From the NCBI RefSeq assembly GCF_018139145.2, contig NC_059478.1:13871001-13935000 (forward strand): a stretch of 64,000 nt of DNA, read 5' to 3'. Positions 39,201 through 53,100 of this stretch are shown here, piece by piece. This stretch comes from Gymnogyps californianus (taxonomy: Eukaryota; Chordata; Aves; Accipitriformes; Cathartidae). Both the position numbers and the translations under genes were made by a program. Each line of letters begins with the position of its first letter. Within the stretch, counting starts at the first letter, position 1. The notes below the pieces were generated by a model. That model saw only the letters and a list, made by a program, of their open reading frames with translations. It had not been told where the DNA came from and searched no databases.

Positions 39201-42200
39201 CTTCTCCTTATTGTACCCTAATTAGAGTTTTTATCTAGTGTGTTATTATTCTGATTCTACTGAATAAGCACATGACTGTTTTGAAAGGCTTTCAAGTGCA
39301 CACTCTCATAAGTCCACTTGGTTTTTTCTGCCTTTTATAAAGCAAATAATTTTTATGTTTATGTGATGATATTTAAGTATTAATTCTTCCCTTGAGACAA
39401 ACATTCTTTTTCTTTTTGCACACTAGTTAAAAAAGCTGTGGGGCTAACAAAGCATTTTATACATTTAGAACAATATTTTTGTAGTGTAACTTTGATAAAA
39501 TCTACGCAGTGAAGCATCACAATACCTTCATTTGTATGCTTTCAGAATGATCTGGCAGAGGTCTTCAAGTGAAAGATCATCGTCTTACTAGACCTTTTTT
39601 CCTATAAGGTTAATACTGTTCAGACCAGGCTACCTTAGGCCAAGACCATTCCACGTAGTTTCACTGAATCCTCGTAGTTGCAATAAGTGTTACACATAGA
39701 TTGCTCACTTCGCCAAAAGATTCTACATGCATGGTGCTGAGCACTCTACCTCAAGTAAAGTGCTTCAAGCACAAGCTGTAAGCATGTTAGTCTCATTAAT
39801 TACTGGCTGGATTGAGGTCTACTTATTCAATGTAGTTCAGACATGAAACCCACTGGGAACACTGCAATTTAAATTTACTATACATTGAAGGAGAACGTGC
39901 ATATGGCATACCCTGGTCTAGGGAACCACTGGAATTTCCTACTCTTAGTTCCTTAACTTAGGAGGAAGAAAGGACATACTGCCTTTTTTTAATACTAAAG
40001 TAGCCTTTGTGTCTGCTATAGGGACACAGCAGTGAAATGAAGTGGTGGAACAAATGGGAACAAGGCACTGTTGAACACAGGCTTGGGAGCGTGGCAGTCA
40101 GGAGGTCATAAAAATAGCTATTTTGATGATCAGAATGATAATGGAAAGAGATTTGGAACTGTAAAGACATTGGCTACTGTGGTTTGATTCCTGTCACAGT
40201 CATAGAAAAAGAATTTGTACTGAAGTAATACCTAGCACTCTCAGGCTCTTCACCTAGTGGAAAAGCTACATGATCTCATGTTCAGCAAAACACTTGGATC
40301 GGAAAGATACAAAAGTGAACATTGGGGGGAAAAAAAAAACATTATCTTCCTCATGAGAGGGCTGCCACTGTGACAAGAGTAATAGGAGGAAGCTTCTTTG
40401 GTGCTCAGAGCCACTACTTCCAATAGCTGTGCTGAGGCAAAGCCCCACACTGTCCCTGTAAGGCCATAGTCAGGTGTTATTGGGGGGGGGGGGGTTGTTT
40501 TGCAGTGATTTGTTTTTTGTTGGGTTTTTTTGTTTGTTGTTTTTTTTAAACATGTAACCCGTTTTGTTTGCAAATCAGTTCGTCAGTGTGGAAAATACAC
40601 CATGGTACTTGGCAAACAAGGCCTGCATGGGTTTAATAAAATCTACTAGTAATGTTTCTGGTTTTGTAGCCCCTGATGGAAGGAGCAAAGCAGCAGATCC
40701 TTATTTACACTTCTCATAAGCTTCAGTTAGTGGAGGAAGCTTCTTGTCTGCTCTGAAAGAAGCACATCTGTCAAACACTACATTTACTGTAGAACATTCT
40801 TCCAGCTCATTACTCATTCCAGAGTCTTGGAATAGAAAAAAAACCCAAAACATGTTGGCATTTTCCTTTCTGTTCATTCAGCATTAAGTTTGCTGAGACA
40901 AAGTTTACATACAAGTTTTAAGAGGAAGAGCTTGGAGTTTGTGCACCTAAAATTCTATTTAAGGGAGAGCTTGGCATTTTAGGTCATCCCGTCCCGCCCA
41001 GTGTGGTAACCTTTCTTGGATGTCACTAAGAAATTATACACTAAATTATCACTTATCTTCTAACTCCCCAGATTTTTCTCTCCCTTTTTCACTTATTCTG
41101 TAAAATGATTCTGATGTTTTTTTGTGAGAAAGTTACCTTTATTGATTTAGGGACAGATCAAGTCATGAAACCATTTTCATGAAGGATAGACATGAAGTAG
41201 TTCTACTGAAGACAACCAACAAGGATTTCCTAGTGGAAGGGGACAGAGGGATTTGAGAAAGGAGTGAGATCCACAGCTAGGAGGCCTAGTGAGAACCTGT
41301 GAAGAAGGGTACACCAGAAGTCAATTGGAAACCTGAACAGAAAGAAGGGCAGAAAACCTAAGGAAAGATACAGATAAAACATAAGAAAAATTACTTACCA
41401 CTGCATAATGAGAAAGTACACTCAAGAATACAGACAAGCTGCACAAAAGTAAGCATCAGGGAACAGCACTGGCTAGTGTCTCTCTGAGGGAAAGCAAGCT
41501 AGGAGCTGAGCATAACAAAGCCAGCCTCACCAGCCAGGGCCCAGTACAAGACAAGTTCATTGTGATGATACAGGTCTGAGATCAAGGGAGACAGTCAATC
41601 CACACACATCAGGATCAGTTCCAGTGGTTGCCAAGCAGGTCCACAGCAGCATGAGAGTCCAAGGTGAAGCCAGGACGTCAGTTTGTAGGTCAAGGCCTGA
41701 ATCAAGGGGCTCAATAGGCAAGCATAGGTATGACTAGCACTAAACTAAGACCAGTACTCCTCCAGCAGTGTGGCTCAGGCCACTGAAGAACCAAGGCTGA
41801 GCTTAAATAGAGCTGGGTTCATGGGCAAGGGATGTGAGTGAAGGCTCCAGCTGAGGCTGCTCAGGGCCATTAAAGCCTATTAGTGCCTTGAGGGCTCTGA
41901 CAGTAAGAGTAGGCAAGTCCTTTTTTCTCTAGAGTGTGGTGACAGTGTGAAGAATAAGGCTGACTGATGGATGTGACTAGTTGAAACTCAATGCAATAAT
42001 GAAAGGGTTAATAGAGGCTAGAGAGTATTATTGACAATGAGCTGCTGCCTGCATATTTTCTACATGCCCTTTCATGAACTGCAGGTGAATTTGGTGCAAA
42101 CATCATCTATGACATTTTGGAAGGAAATTTTATGAAGGGAAAACTTCTCAAAATCCAGTCATTTCCTTTTTTACCTATTAACTTCTATTTTTTCTGATAA

Positions 42201-44120
42201 GTTTTGTAAAAATGTTGTCAAAGAGGGAAGTGGAAGAGGCATGGTAAGGAAGGAAGGAGTGGGAAAAAAAGATCTTTGATGTTGTTCTTGTATGACTTGC
42301 TCAGATGGAATCTTTCCCTTGCTTTTGTTTCCGTATTCTAGTAATAAATTATATCCACTTTTTCTTTAGATGAATTTTTTTTATTCTACTCAGTTGTGAC
42401 ATCATAGCTTATTTCCCTAAAACTGTATGGGCTGGGATTATGCTGGTTTTATTTTCCCTTGCAGTGGTTCATGCCACTTCCTCATGATGGCCACTGAGAC
42501 ATGCATAATCCTAAATTTTCTGTAGTATTTTCTTCTTCTTCTGGATCTTCCTTATCGTAAATCTACTTTCTGTTAAATATCTTTATTTTATGGCTTAAGG
42601 GACAGATTATTAGGCTTTTCATTTTGTGTCAAACTGTGTTAACGAAGAGCTCACAAGGTTAACATTTTCAGTGATCATTGGTGAATAGTTGCAGGTTGCT
42701 AACTTCTTCAAGCTTCTCATTATATTTGTGCACCCTCTCAAAGGCCAAGACCAATACCATATGTGCAAATCAGTTAGACTTTTAAATGGATGGAATGTTT
42801 GACAGCTGTTAAACATTCCTGTTGTTTGGTGTCTGCAATGATTAGAATTGTAAACTATACCCATCTTGGAGGCGTATTTTGAGCCTTGAACTGTAACTCT
42901 CAAACCATTTATTGTGAGATAAATGGATCATTTAATACAGTAAAATACAGGTCCCTTCACATTCTTAAATGCAGCACTGGTCTGTCCACCTAAATGCACC
43001 TGGTGGAGGCAAGAATAGGTAGAACTGAGGAATGGTCTGGAGTGGATACATATTAGACTGACTCTAGTTTTGCAGAAGGGTCATGTCATCTGCATAAATT
43101 GAAGAGGTGTTGTGCAGGCAGCTTTAAAGAGATGTTTTCTGTGCAAGGGAAATTTTTCTGATTCAGAAGAAGATGTTTTCTACTTGAGTACTGAAATCAG
43201 CATGTTCAAGTATTTCAAGGATACTTGAAGTGGACCAACCAAAAAAAGTTGCAATTTACAGTAGGGAAATGGAACTGGTATTGCGTTGTTTGGTTATATA
43301 ATATGCTTATACTTGAATGCTGTACAAATAACTCTTTGCCCCTTAATGATAATAGATTCAAAAATAATACAACCCTTAGTTAATTATGGAATATGTCAGT
43401 TTTTCTAAATATTATTCAATTTGATTTTTAAAAATTCTATGTTTTAAATTTCAAGCAACATTCCTGCTAAGAAAGATTAATTTAAACTGACATAGCATAG
43501 CCAAGCTCCTGAGTCATGCTTCTGCTGTCAAGAAGTAAACTTATTTTCTTTTCCTATTTTATAGAATCTTGTAACATCAAAGGTAAAATTCTATTCAAAA
43601 CTTCTGTTGCAAAAAGCTGTAACACCTCCAGGAAAACATGTTCTACTTCCCAAACTGACTTTGATAAATAAAAAGCTACAGTGACCTTGACATTTGTAAG
43701 TCCTTTAAAATGTACCATCTACCCTCAGGACCTGAAAATCCATTTTAGAACTAATTTTTACGTTTGGCACTAATAGGTACCACTCTAGCCAATTTAAAAT
43801 GAATTTGGTGTGAAGCAAGAATGCTTCAAACCATCCTAAAAAATGGAGCACATATCAAGTGGCATTGAAATTAAGATGATATTAGTAACTGAAACTGTAT
43901 ACAAGTGCAAGTTTTAGTCATCTGTTTTCTTTTGTGTCTTCTTTGTGTACATTACAAGAATATCATTGAAAGCTGAAGATTTCACTCCTCACTCAGGCAG
44001 TATTCCCACTGAGGTCACGTAATGACAGTGGAACTGGACCTGAAATGTGTAAATGTAGGGTAAATATATTTCTTAATTTTGTTTGAGTCTCTATGGTAAA
44101 ACCAGATTATTTCATTCTAA
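36215..44120. other. intergenic DNA, no gene recognised
   Basis: A+T-rich. It holds a run of 12 Gs followed by a T-rich tract near 40480-40550 and a less A+T-rich, repeat-like stretch at about 41230-41980 that I cannot assign. No coding exon or RNA gene is supported. Confidence 0.7.
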
Positions 44121-44121
44121 G

Positions 44122-44186
44122 TGGTCAGGCAGTTGGACTAGATGATTGTTGTAGGTCCCTTCCAACTGAAATATTCTATTCTATTT
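44122..44186 (+). mobile_element. CR1 LINE 3'-end remnant
   Basis: About 60 bp matching the last part of CR1 (AGTTGGACTAGATGATTGTT, GTCCCTTCCAACTGAAATAT) and ending in decayed ATTCTATTCTATT octamers. Confidence 0.75.
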
Positions 44187-47100
44187 TGCAATCTTCATAA
44201 GCAAAAAGAATGCAAAAGTCATGGCACAACCCAGGTGTCTGGCCTGTGCTACGTGCTGTTCTTCCAGGAACTAAGGACTGCCACAAACCCCAGATGGTCT
44301 CCCCAGGGAAAGTAGAAGACACTTCAGCTTTACATCCTATGTATCTGACAAATAGCAATAAAAACCAAAACCAGAACTAAAACAAATCCTTCATCCAGAT
44401 CCTAGAAAGCAGATCCCTGCGCTTTACACATAAGGATAAACTGAGAAACTGCCTCTTGTGCCTGAAATCCTGTAGCCCCTTTTATAAAGACAGATAAAGA
44501 GCACTAAAGTTGTATGACTAAAAGCACCTTTGCAGCCACTGTAATTCAAAAATTGTGTTAAATAAATTATTTCAAACCCAAAATAAGACTAAGGCCAATT
44601 TAGAATTAAAAAATGTTGAAAGCCCTAAGACTTCTTCTCCAAGGCTCTGGGAGTGCCCAGCTGAGATTCAGCCCACCTGGCTTTTGTAGTCAAGGAAGGC
44701 ACTGCATCACAGTGCAGACATCTCTTTAAACCAGCATGCTACTCACAGTAAGAAGTTATGTCACTTGACATGGTGTTACAGCAGTCTCCTAATAAATGCT
44801 TTTCTGAGCAGTTATAGAAGACTGAGGTAAGCTATACTGTGTGCAGAATAACAAACTATGAAAACTGGTATTAGAATCAGGCTTTGAAATCACTTACAGT
44901 CCACCTTTTTCGTTCTTTAAATAATTTTTCAAACCTATAAACTCACCATACACTTTTGGTTTTGTGAATGAAATACTCTACACAAATTAGTGACACACAA
45001 CTTCCAGGAGAGAGATATAAACTTCCTATGCAATCCAAAACAGAGTAAAGGAAATGTTATAGCGAATAGTCTGGCCGGATCTCTAATGTTGAAAGGAGAG
45101 TTCCAGTGTATTATCTGGAAGTACCGTAGTGCAATTTGGATGGTTGTTTTGGCAGGTTAGCAAGAAAGGGCTATAGTGTCATAATCAGCTTAAGCTAACT
45201 AATGCTGCTGTCAGAAATGGCATTCCCTCCACCCTAGGCCACATGTTCTTCTCTCTTCCCTGTGCTGGCAGACTGCTGATACGGTCGTACCACTGGATGT
45301 TTCTGCTTGCTGGTCTGGCTGAAAGCTAACCCAATAAGAGCAGAATTGTTTAACTTTAGGCATGTGCCTAAGATGCTTCTGCTACAAAACAAGCTTCCCT
45401 GTCCTAGAAGCGACGATAACCCCTTCGGGGGTAATGCAGACCACTTCTAAGTTAGTAGCTTTTGTCTACATTGGCTTTAGGGATCATAATGTTAGACTTT
45501 GTGAATAACCCCTCAAATAGATAACTATGAACATTAATATTTATTTTCATTTTGAATATAGTGTTTGCAGAGTGCCTAAGTGAGGTGTCTACATGTTAAA
45601 AAGCAGACAGAGCTGTTCTGAGGTAAAATTATTCCATGCTAATGTCATTTGTCCCTTGGTAGTTGTTTCAGTTTTCCATCAAAGTTGAGCAGACAAATCA
45701 CATGCTCTACTCATGCTGTAAGCCTCTGCTTCCACTCATGAAGAAGGATGATTCTTTGGCTATTAATTGATAGAAATAACAGACCATTGTGTGTCAGAAC
45801 TCCAAACGGCTTGAATGGCTTTTAGAGAAATAATTGGATAACTATGGGCCGGCACTTAGAGTATGTGAAAGATGATGTATTTTGTTTCCAATTCATAAGT
45901 TTTCTACAATCCATTTAATCTATCTGTTTTGAGCAGATGTCACGATATGACATTTATGAGGGGTTTTTGTATTTTTTTTACATAGAGTGGGCCTCAGGAA
46001 TAGCAAACTAAAAGTTTCACTAATATTTTTAGTAAATGTTTGCTATTCTAAGTATGTTAAACTTTTTCTTCTTTCTTTTTTTAACTTTGGGTAGGCCTTA
46101 CGAATTCCAAACTAAGTTTCCCTGATAGGTTTACCAAAAGTTTTCTATTCTAAGTATGTAAACTTTTTCTCTTGTTTTTCCTTAAACATTAATAAAGGTC
46201 ATATTGCTGCATGCTGAATCAACTATAAATATTTCCTGTGAGTTGGATTTTATTTCCAAAGTTGCTGACCTGACTTCTGTGTATGACACTGTATCAGATG
46301 ACCATCTGGGAGACATCTGTTAAGCTGTAATATCTCCCAGACAGGGAAGATATCCTACAGTACAAATGTAAAAAGCTGAGGTAACTTTCCACCTCTACAC
46401 AAGTGTTCTTTAATAAATAGCAAACAGTAAATAATAAAACACTGATCAAGTTGCTTGGATTCTGCCCATAACTGTGGATAAGACCCACTTGTATTTGATT
46501 ACAATAAACAATAGTTCAACATTTTTGTTGCGTATCTATCTGACTTATAGCACTATGTCCTCTTATCTTAGAAAAAACTAAAAACATAGTTCATGTTGCA
46601 AACTAGTCTCACTGCTTTCAGCTATCCCAACAGGCTTTAAGAGATTAATATTTCAGAAAGCGACCATATAGATTTTACAATATATATTCAAATGTTTTTG
46701 CTGGTTCTCCAGCTGTATTTTTACAAGTTATATTAGTCTTAGTTAAAAAAAAAAAATCTCTCAGAGCAATGCATACACAATATAAGCAAAAAAAAAATCT
46801 CAGTGGAGATAGAGGGTCCACATCCATAAATGCTGAGTTTCAGAAAACTATCCAGTGAAAAAAAAGTCTCTGTTAGCTATATTTTTACTTTATACCAGCA
46901 ATCTCTGTAGACAAATTCATGCCTTCCCATTATGAATCCATTGATTTGGCTTGTTTTATTCTAGCATTATAAAAGTGGTCTAGTTGGAAAAACAGAAAAA
47001 GCTCACTACACCGCAGACATTATAAGGCTTAGAATAAGTTGTATCTTTTAAATTCAAACAGTAGGTTTCAAATTAAGAAAATGCATATCTTAATTGGTAT

Positions 47101-50100
47101 GGCACATCTTATGACATTAGCTAGTTAGTACCAGCCTTATCTTCTTCATTAACATGGCATAATACATAGTCTTTCTGCATTTAAATCCTTCACCACTGAA
47201 GAAGAGTGATTCCCAGTGAATATCACTGAACCAGAGTAATTCCTGGTGTATTATACTGCAAAATAAATCTGTCATTGGCACTTAACACTGTAGTTCTATG
47301 CAACAGCAGGAATGGACTTGCTAACTATAGATGTTACCATTGAACACATAATTTTAGTAAGTATAATATGACATGTTTGCTTGGCTTACTAAGAAGATAT
47401 GGAAATGAGTTACAGGAATATTTTTTTTAGTAATTGTATTTCCATATGATTATGTTTAAATAAAAGTAAATCCAAAATTAAGATCTTTCAAATAGTTTGA
47501 TATGTAAAAGTACTTCTTTTATTACTTACAGTGTACACACTGCAAATTCATTCAATGATGAGAGAAATAAAAGTAATTCACAGAAGCCTAATAGTCAGTG
47601 AAGTAAAAATGGTGTAGTTCCCTATTATTTTATAGAGTGAGAGCTGGTATTACAGAAAATTAGAGAAAAGCAGGAGTCTAGAAAGCGTTATGTCTCATGT
47701 TGGTGCTATATTACTAGTGAACAGGGGAACAGACATAATTTGATTTCCAACTTTCTAATAATCTCTTCTGCTTCCTGGTTACTATTTAGCTGGAAAGTGT
47801 GAGGACAAGAGTGTGAACACGATCAACCTTCAGATGCGACCCTGCAATGTCCTGACCATACACTAGACTGACCATGCTGCAGATCTGCTAGGATTTGCTT
47901 AATTATCTCGAACAGCTGTGCTTTCCATGACCATTAGATTGTGCTAAGCTGTTCTCCAGTACAGTCTCTAGTACAGTCTGTACTTTTATAATTCAATTTT
48001 AAAACACTCAGAAAACAGTCTCTGTTCTCGTTCTTCAGCAAAATCATGCTACAGCTAACATGTCACCAGAAGTAAAGTCTGTAATAGGTCTTCATCTTGC
48101 TTTAATATAGGACTGAATCGTCACTGAACTTTGCTGCTTTTGCATCAAAAATCCAATTAAACAATATTTTCTAGTCCATCCAGGAAAAAAGCTGGTTTTC
48201 CCTTCCTTTATGCTGCAGGCATCCAGAAATGACAGGATATTGGTCTGTGGGCTTGCCTAAACTAACGTCACATCTAAGAAATGAGGAAGGCATCAGGAAG
48301 CAGTTATCTGAGTGAAACCAGACATAACAGATACCATTTTCTAAAATGTAGCATCAGCTAAAAAATCTGCTAAGAAAGTTGTGTCTTGTTGATGCTTCTC
48401 TTTTGCTGGCCAGGTACATAGCAACAAAGATCAAAAATGTCTTGGCAATCTGGAAAGAACTACTGCAAATAAAGCTCATCAGTCAAATCCAATACAATTT
48501 AAGCCAGCTGGCACTGTGACCAGTATCTACACACGGTACAAGACATCAGGGAATCAGTGCCTTACAGGTGCAAGACAAGTACACTTATAACAGGTCCAGT
48601 GAGTTTGTGACAGGCACACTCACTAAGTGTGAGCAAATGCCATGGGCAGGTAGCTGAGTCTGGTGCTATCACTAATTTATCTTATTTACATATAAATGTA
48701 AAAATACCTCTGACCTGTAAATTCTATTCATATCTAGTCCTTGTATCTTTACTTTCTTCTCAGACCTTCTCTTCTCTGGCTTGCTTACCTTGCCAGTTTG
48801 TGATACCATGTCTGAAATGAAGCCATAGTCCTAACGTCAGAATGGCACAGAGGTAGAGTACCATTTACGGATTGTGAGACTGAAGCTACTTAGCCTCATC
48901 CACTGTCTGTTGAAGTATAAAAAGTTCCTTCCATTCATTTTAATGAATTTTGGAAAAGTTGTATGTATTTTAAATATGCTGAAGCAAGACTTTCTTTTAC
49001 ACTATGTTTCTATAGAGTCTGTCACAGATAGTTACAGTCTGCAGGTATTGCTTTGAGACAAGTGAACAGTATCATGTAAAGGAAGCTTAAACTCGAGGCT
49101 GTCAGTATTGAATATTCACAGTAGAGTGTCCAGTCTAATCCAGAGATCAAGATAGTATGAATACATTGAATAAAACTTTGGGGAAGTTCTAAAAAAAAAA
49201 ATATTAGTTTATTATGAACATTTTTTACAATTTTTTCTAAGAAAATGTTAGCTTATCTTTAATAAATTACCAATGTGCAGTATGGTTTCTTGTCTCTTTG
49301 AAAATAATTATGTATTGATGAGATATTATATATGCTTAATGGGAATGTATATGTGTGTATTAACTTGTCTTTCATTCAGAATAGAGTGTATAATTCCACT
49401 CTGTTAAGTGATAAAGTTTCTGCTTTAATCCTTACTTTGATGGCTTTTCACCATTTGAGCCAACAGCTGATGGAAAATGAAATGAATTCTCTTGTGAGAA
49501 ACTCAGTTTAACTGCTAAAAAACCTGATCTATTTAGCAGTATTTTAATACTGTTTAAATGAATCTCATTGACTTATTTAAAACTGTTCTACCATTGAAAA
49601 TGACTGGTTTGCATGCAAGAAACAGAATATATTCTGATTTCAGAACCTGATTGTTAGTGGTAATACAGATCCAGAAAGAATTCCAGTTAGGATGAATTTG
49701 CTGACTGTAGACAGCCAAATTTAATACGAAATTTAGACATATATCATAGTTACTGAAACTGGCATAAATCTTGTTTGCCTGACTTATCAAGAGTATTATT
49801 TAGGGCTGACTTGCACAGCCAAAGTACTTCTTGAGCTCCTCTTTCAATCTCACAGGAAACACAGCAGTCAGCATCTCTTCGCACTCAGGCATTAAATGGT
49901 ACCACATGGAGAGGCATATTCCAAATGACTTTCTGAAATAAATGATATTGTATCGACATGCAATTATAACCTGTTATGAAGCAGGCCTAATGCTATTGCA
50001 GAGCATATAAGAAAGAACATACTGTATCCTATGGCAAAACTGGGAAAATTGGCAAAGACAGGAACTGATGGAACGTCAAAGCATTTCTGATTAATGAAAT

Positions 50101-53100
50101 GCATTGTATCACCCAGCCTGTGCCAAATTATAGGTGAGCAGGTCTACGTGCCGTAACAGCTTTGTTGACTTGTCCTAGCCCTAAAAGAGATCTGTTGCAT
50201 CATTTGGGTCTCAGACTTCTGCTTACACCAGTTGCTGACACTGGTGGTATATGGCAGCAAGGATGAAAAGTCCAAAGGGGAGGATTGCACAGAGAGTGGG
50301 AAGAGAAGGGCACAGCAGGGTGGTCCAGTTTTGAGATTTCCCAGCGGGTTTCTCAATTAACAGTACGTCTCTGTTCTACTCACTGTAGAATCCTGCATCA
50401 TTTGTTTGACTTCACTTATTCATTCAGGTTCATTATCAGTCTGTATCTGTGATATAATCTTTCACAAAGACATATACATGAGTCACGTATATGGATGATT
50501 CATGTTCATCCATATTCACAAAGCTCAAATCTTCTGCAGTTAAAACTGAGCAATAAAGTTTTCAGAGAGAAAAGACATCCTGACATACGTATAGTGATGC
50601 ATTTAAAACATCAGCATATCTGCAATCATCTGAGCAGGTGACATAAAAATGTTTATCTCTGCCCATTTTGTTTTGACAAAGAAATAACCATTATTTCCCA
50701 TTATGAAGTCTTTCACTCCTTTATAGAGAAACATATAGAAATGTATGTTATAATTTATATATTCCAACTCCCTCTTATTAAGGATCATATCACATATGTG
50801 TGATAGCAGAACAATCAGTCCTGTTAGGGAAAAGCATAATAATCTTCACATTTTATGCTATTCAACAGTAGAGTAGGACTTTGGGAACAACAGAAAATAA
50901 TTTTCCTGTCAAAATGACAAAAGAGAAATTAAATTTCTTTACCTAGAGTATTTGGACTGACAAGCTGTCAGAACTGGTTTTCCTGATCCAAAATGAGAGG
51001 CTTATAGACCACAGAATAAGAAAATCATCTTTGAATTTTCTGACCTTGAATGACCTCCTTATTAGTGATTTTTGGTAGTATCAAATCAGGACATAAATGA
51101 TTGCATTCATTATGAGGAACCAAAATTTTTTGTTTCTCATTTTAACATTTCCTAGCAAATTTATTACAGTCCTAATCTTCCTATAATTGGCATGGCTTTA
51201 CTGCATCTGATGATATTCATATCAAAGTTGGTAAAATTCCAAGTAACACAGTGTATAGATAGATTTACATAGATAAAATATTATTATTGGTAAATGAGCT
51301 TTCCCTTTCTTCCATGTACAAGATGTCATCACATTGGAAATATGCTTAGAATTAGGCATATTTCCACTGAAATATATTGTCTTTATTTTTTTATGCCTGC
51401 ATAACTTCAGGCATTACATGAAAAAGAGGACCAAGGACTTTAGTTATGTAAATAACAGAGACCTGATTTGCATCCAAAAACCTTGTGTTTTCCCAGTTTA
51501 CTTGGCAAAATTACCTCATTAGGCAGGAAATTGTAAGAATGTATTGTTGAGACTTTCTTCAAATGTTTGTCTATTTAAGGTATTACAAAAACCTAACATA
51601 TAATTTGGAAAATGTAAATGCCATTTCCAAATAGCAATTTGGCAAGCTACCAGTGGTATCTATTGGCAAAGCAGAATGTGCAAGAAGGGGCAAATAAAAG
51701 CAAAATACAGAAGGTAAGTTGATGGGTATGTAAGGACATCACAAGCCAGTTACGAGCCAAGAGCAAGCTTTTGTTTTAATTAGGGCTTTGTACAAAACAG
51801 GATTATGATGCTCATAAAGGCTTCATAATTATTATATGGGAAAAAAGTAGTCATTGTGCATATTGGGATATGAATTCTCAGCCCTGAAATTTCCTCCATA
51901 GTGTATAGCAAGTGGAAAGTAAATGTGGAGGAGCACATCAGGATTCCCTGTGTTGCAGGGTTTGCCCAAAGCATGTCTAACTGAGGCATACCACCAAGAT
52001 ATGCCAATCAGAACAAGCGAACAAAAAGCATGACACAACTAGGAGGCTCAGTCCTACTGTGTAGTTACAGACAATTTAATAAAGCCTGCAGAGGATGTGT
52101 AGAATGGAAAACATCTGTGTCCACTGATATATTTAGACTGCTCTGGTGTTTAAAATATGTATCTCAGACTATGAAAACACCAGGGCATTATGTGAAGAAA
52201 GATTCTCACTAAGGAATAGCTTGCATTATTAGAGGCAGACTTTGGGATCATTATCACCTACATTTATGTATCCATCTTAGGTACTTACATTGGGAGCTTA
52301 GGACTTTTTGTAGGCAATGAAATAAAAAGTCACTTTTACAGGACAGATAAGACTGTCATTTTATAGGGAAGCTAACATCTGAAACGGCACCTAAGTAAGG
52401 TGATTAAAACAAGCTGGTATGAATATGCCTGATGTTGGGCACATTGGCCACAGCCAGAAGTCTGCTCGATATAAATATAGGGAGCAAGGAATTTCCACAG
52501 GGTTTCTAAATAGACTAATTTAGGATGTGTACATGTATTGCAATAGGTAAGGTGCACTAGTCAAGTACGTGTAAGGAATATGCAATCTTTACAAAACCAG
52601 CTCTTGAGAGTCAGGCTAGGCAAGTCATGTAACTTTTTTTTGAGTTAGGCTCTCCCACTTTTTAAAAGTAAAACCTGATTATCAATTCCAGCACGTACTG
52701 TAGAGAAGCAAGAGTCTTCTGACAAAGTTGTGCTTATAAATAGCAGATGTTGAGAGCCTCCTGGACACAGGATAATCTTTCTTTATGTTAAGTTTGTGTA
52801 ATCCTAAGAATGGAACTAAGCCTTATGTGTTAAATATTTTACTGAATATGAACATTTACTCAAAGTTGTAACAGAAGAAATAGCAGCAATCACTAACTGT
52901 AAACTAGTGCAGTACAGAAAGAAATTACATTTGTCACATACCATTTCCTCTTTTTGATTGCTTTTTGACTGTGGATTATATTAGACCACTGGCCAGGCAC
53001 AGTAAATGAGGACTGGTTTTGCTGAGAGACTGAATTGGAGAAGTATGCCCACATGCTCTGAGCAAGAGGTGCTGGTGCAGTAAGCTGTGCTGATTCACTG

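Noticed and set aside
45405..45435. ACCCC-TTCG-GGGGT hairpin with a tetraloop-like centre
   Set aside because: Only a 5-bp stem with no tail or context for a terminator or RNA gene.
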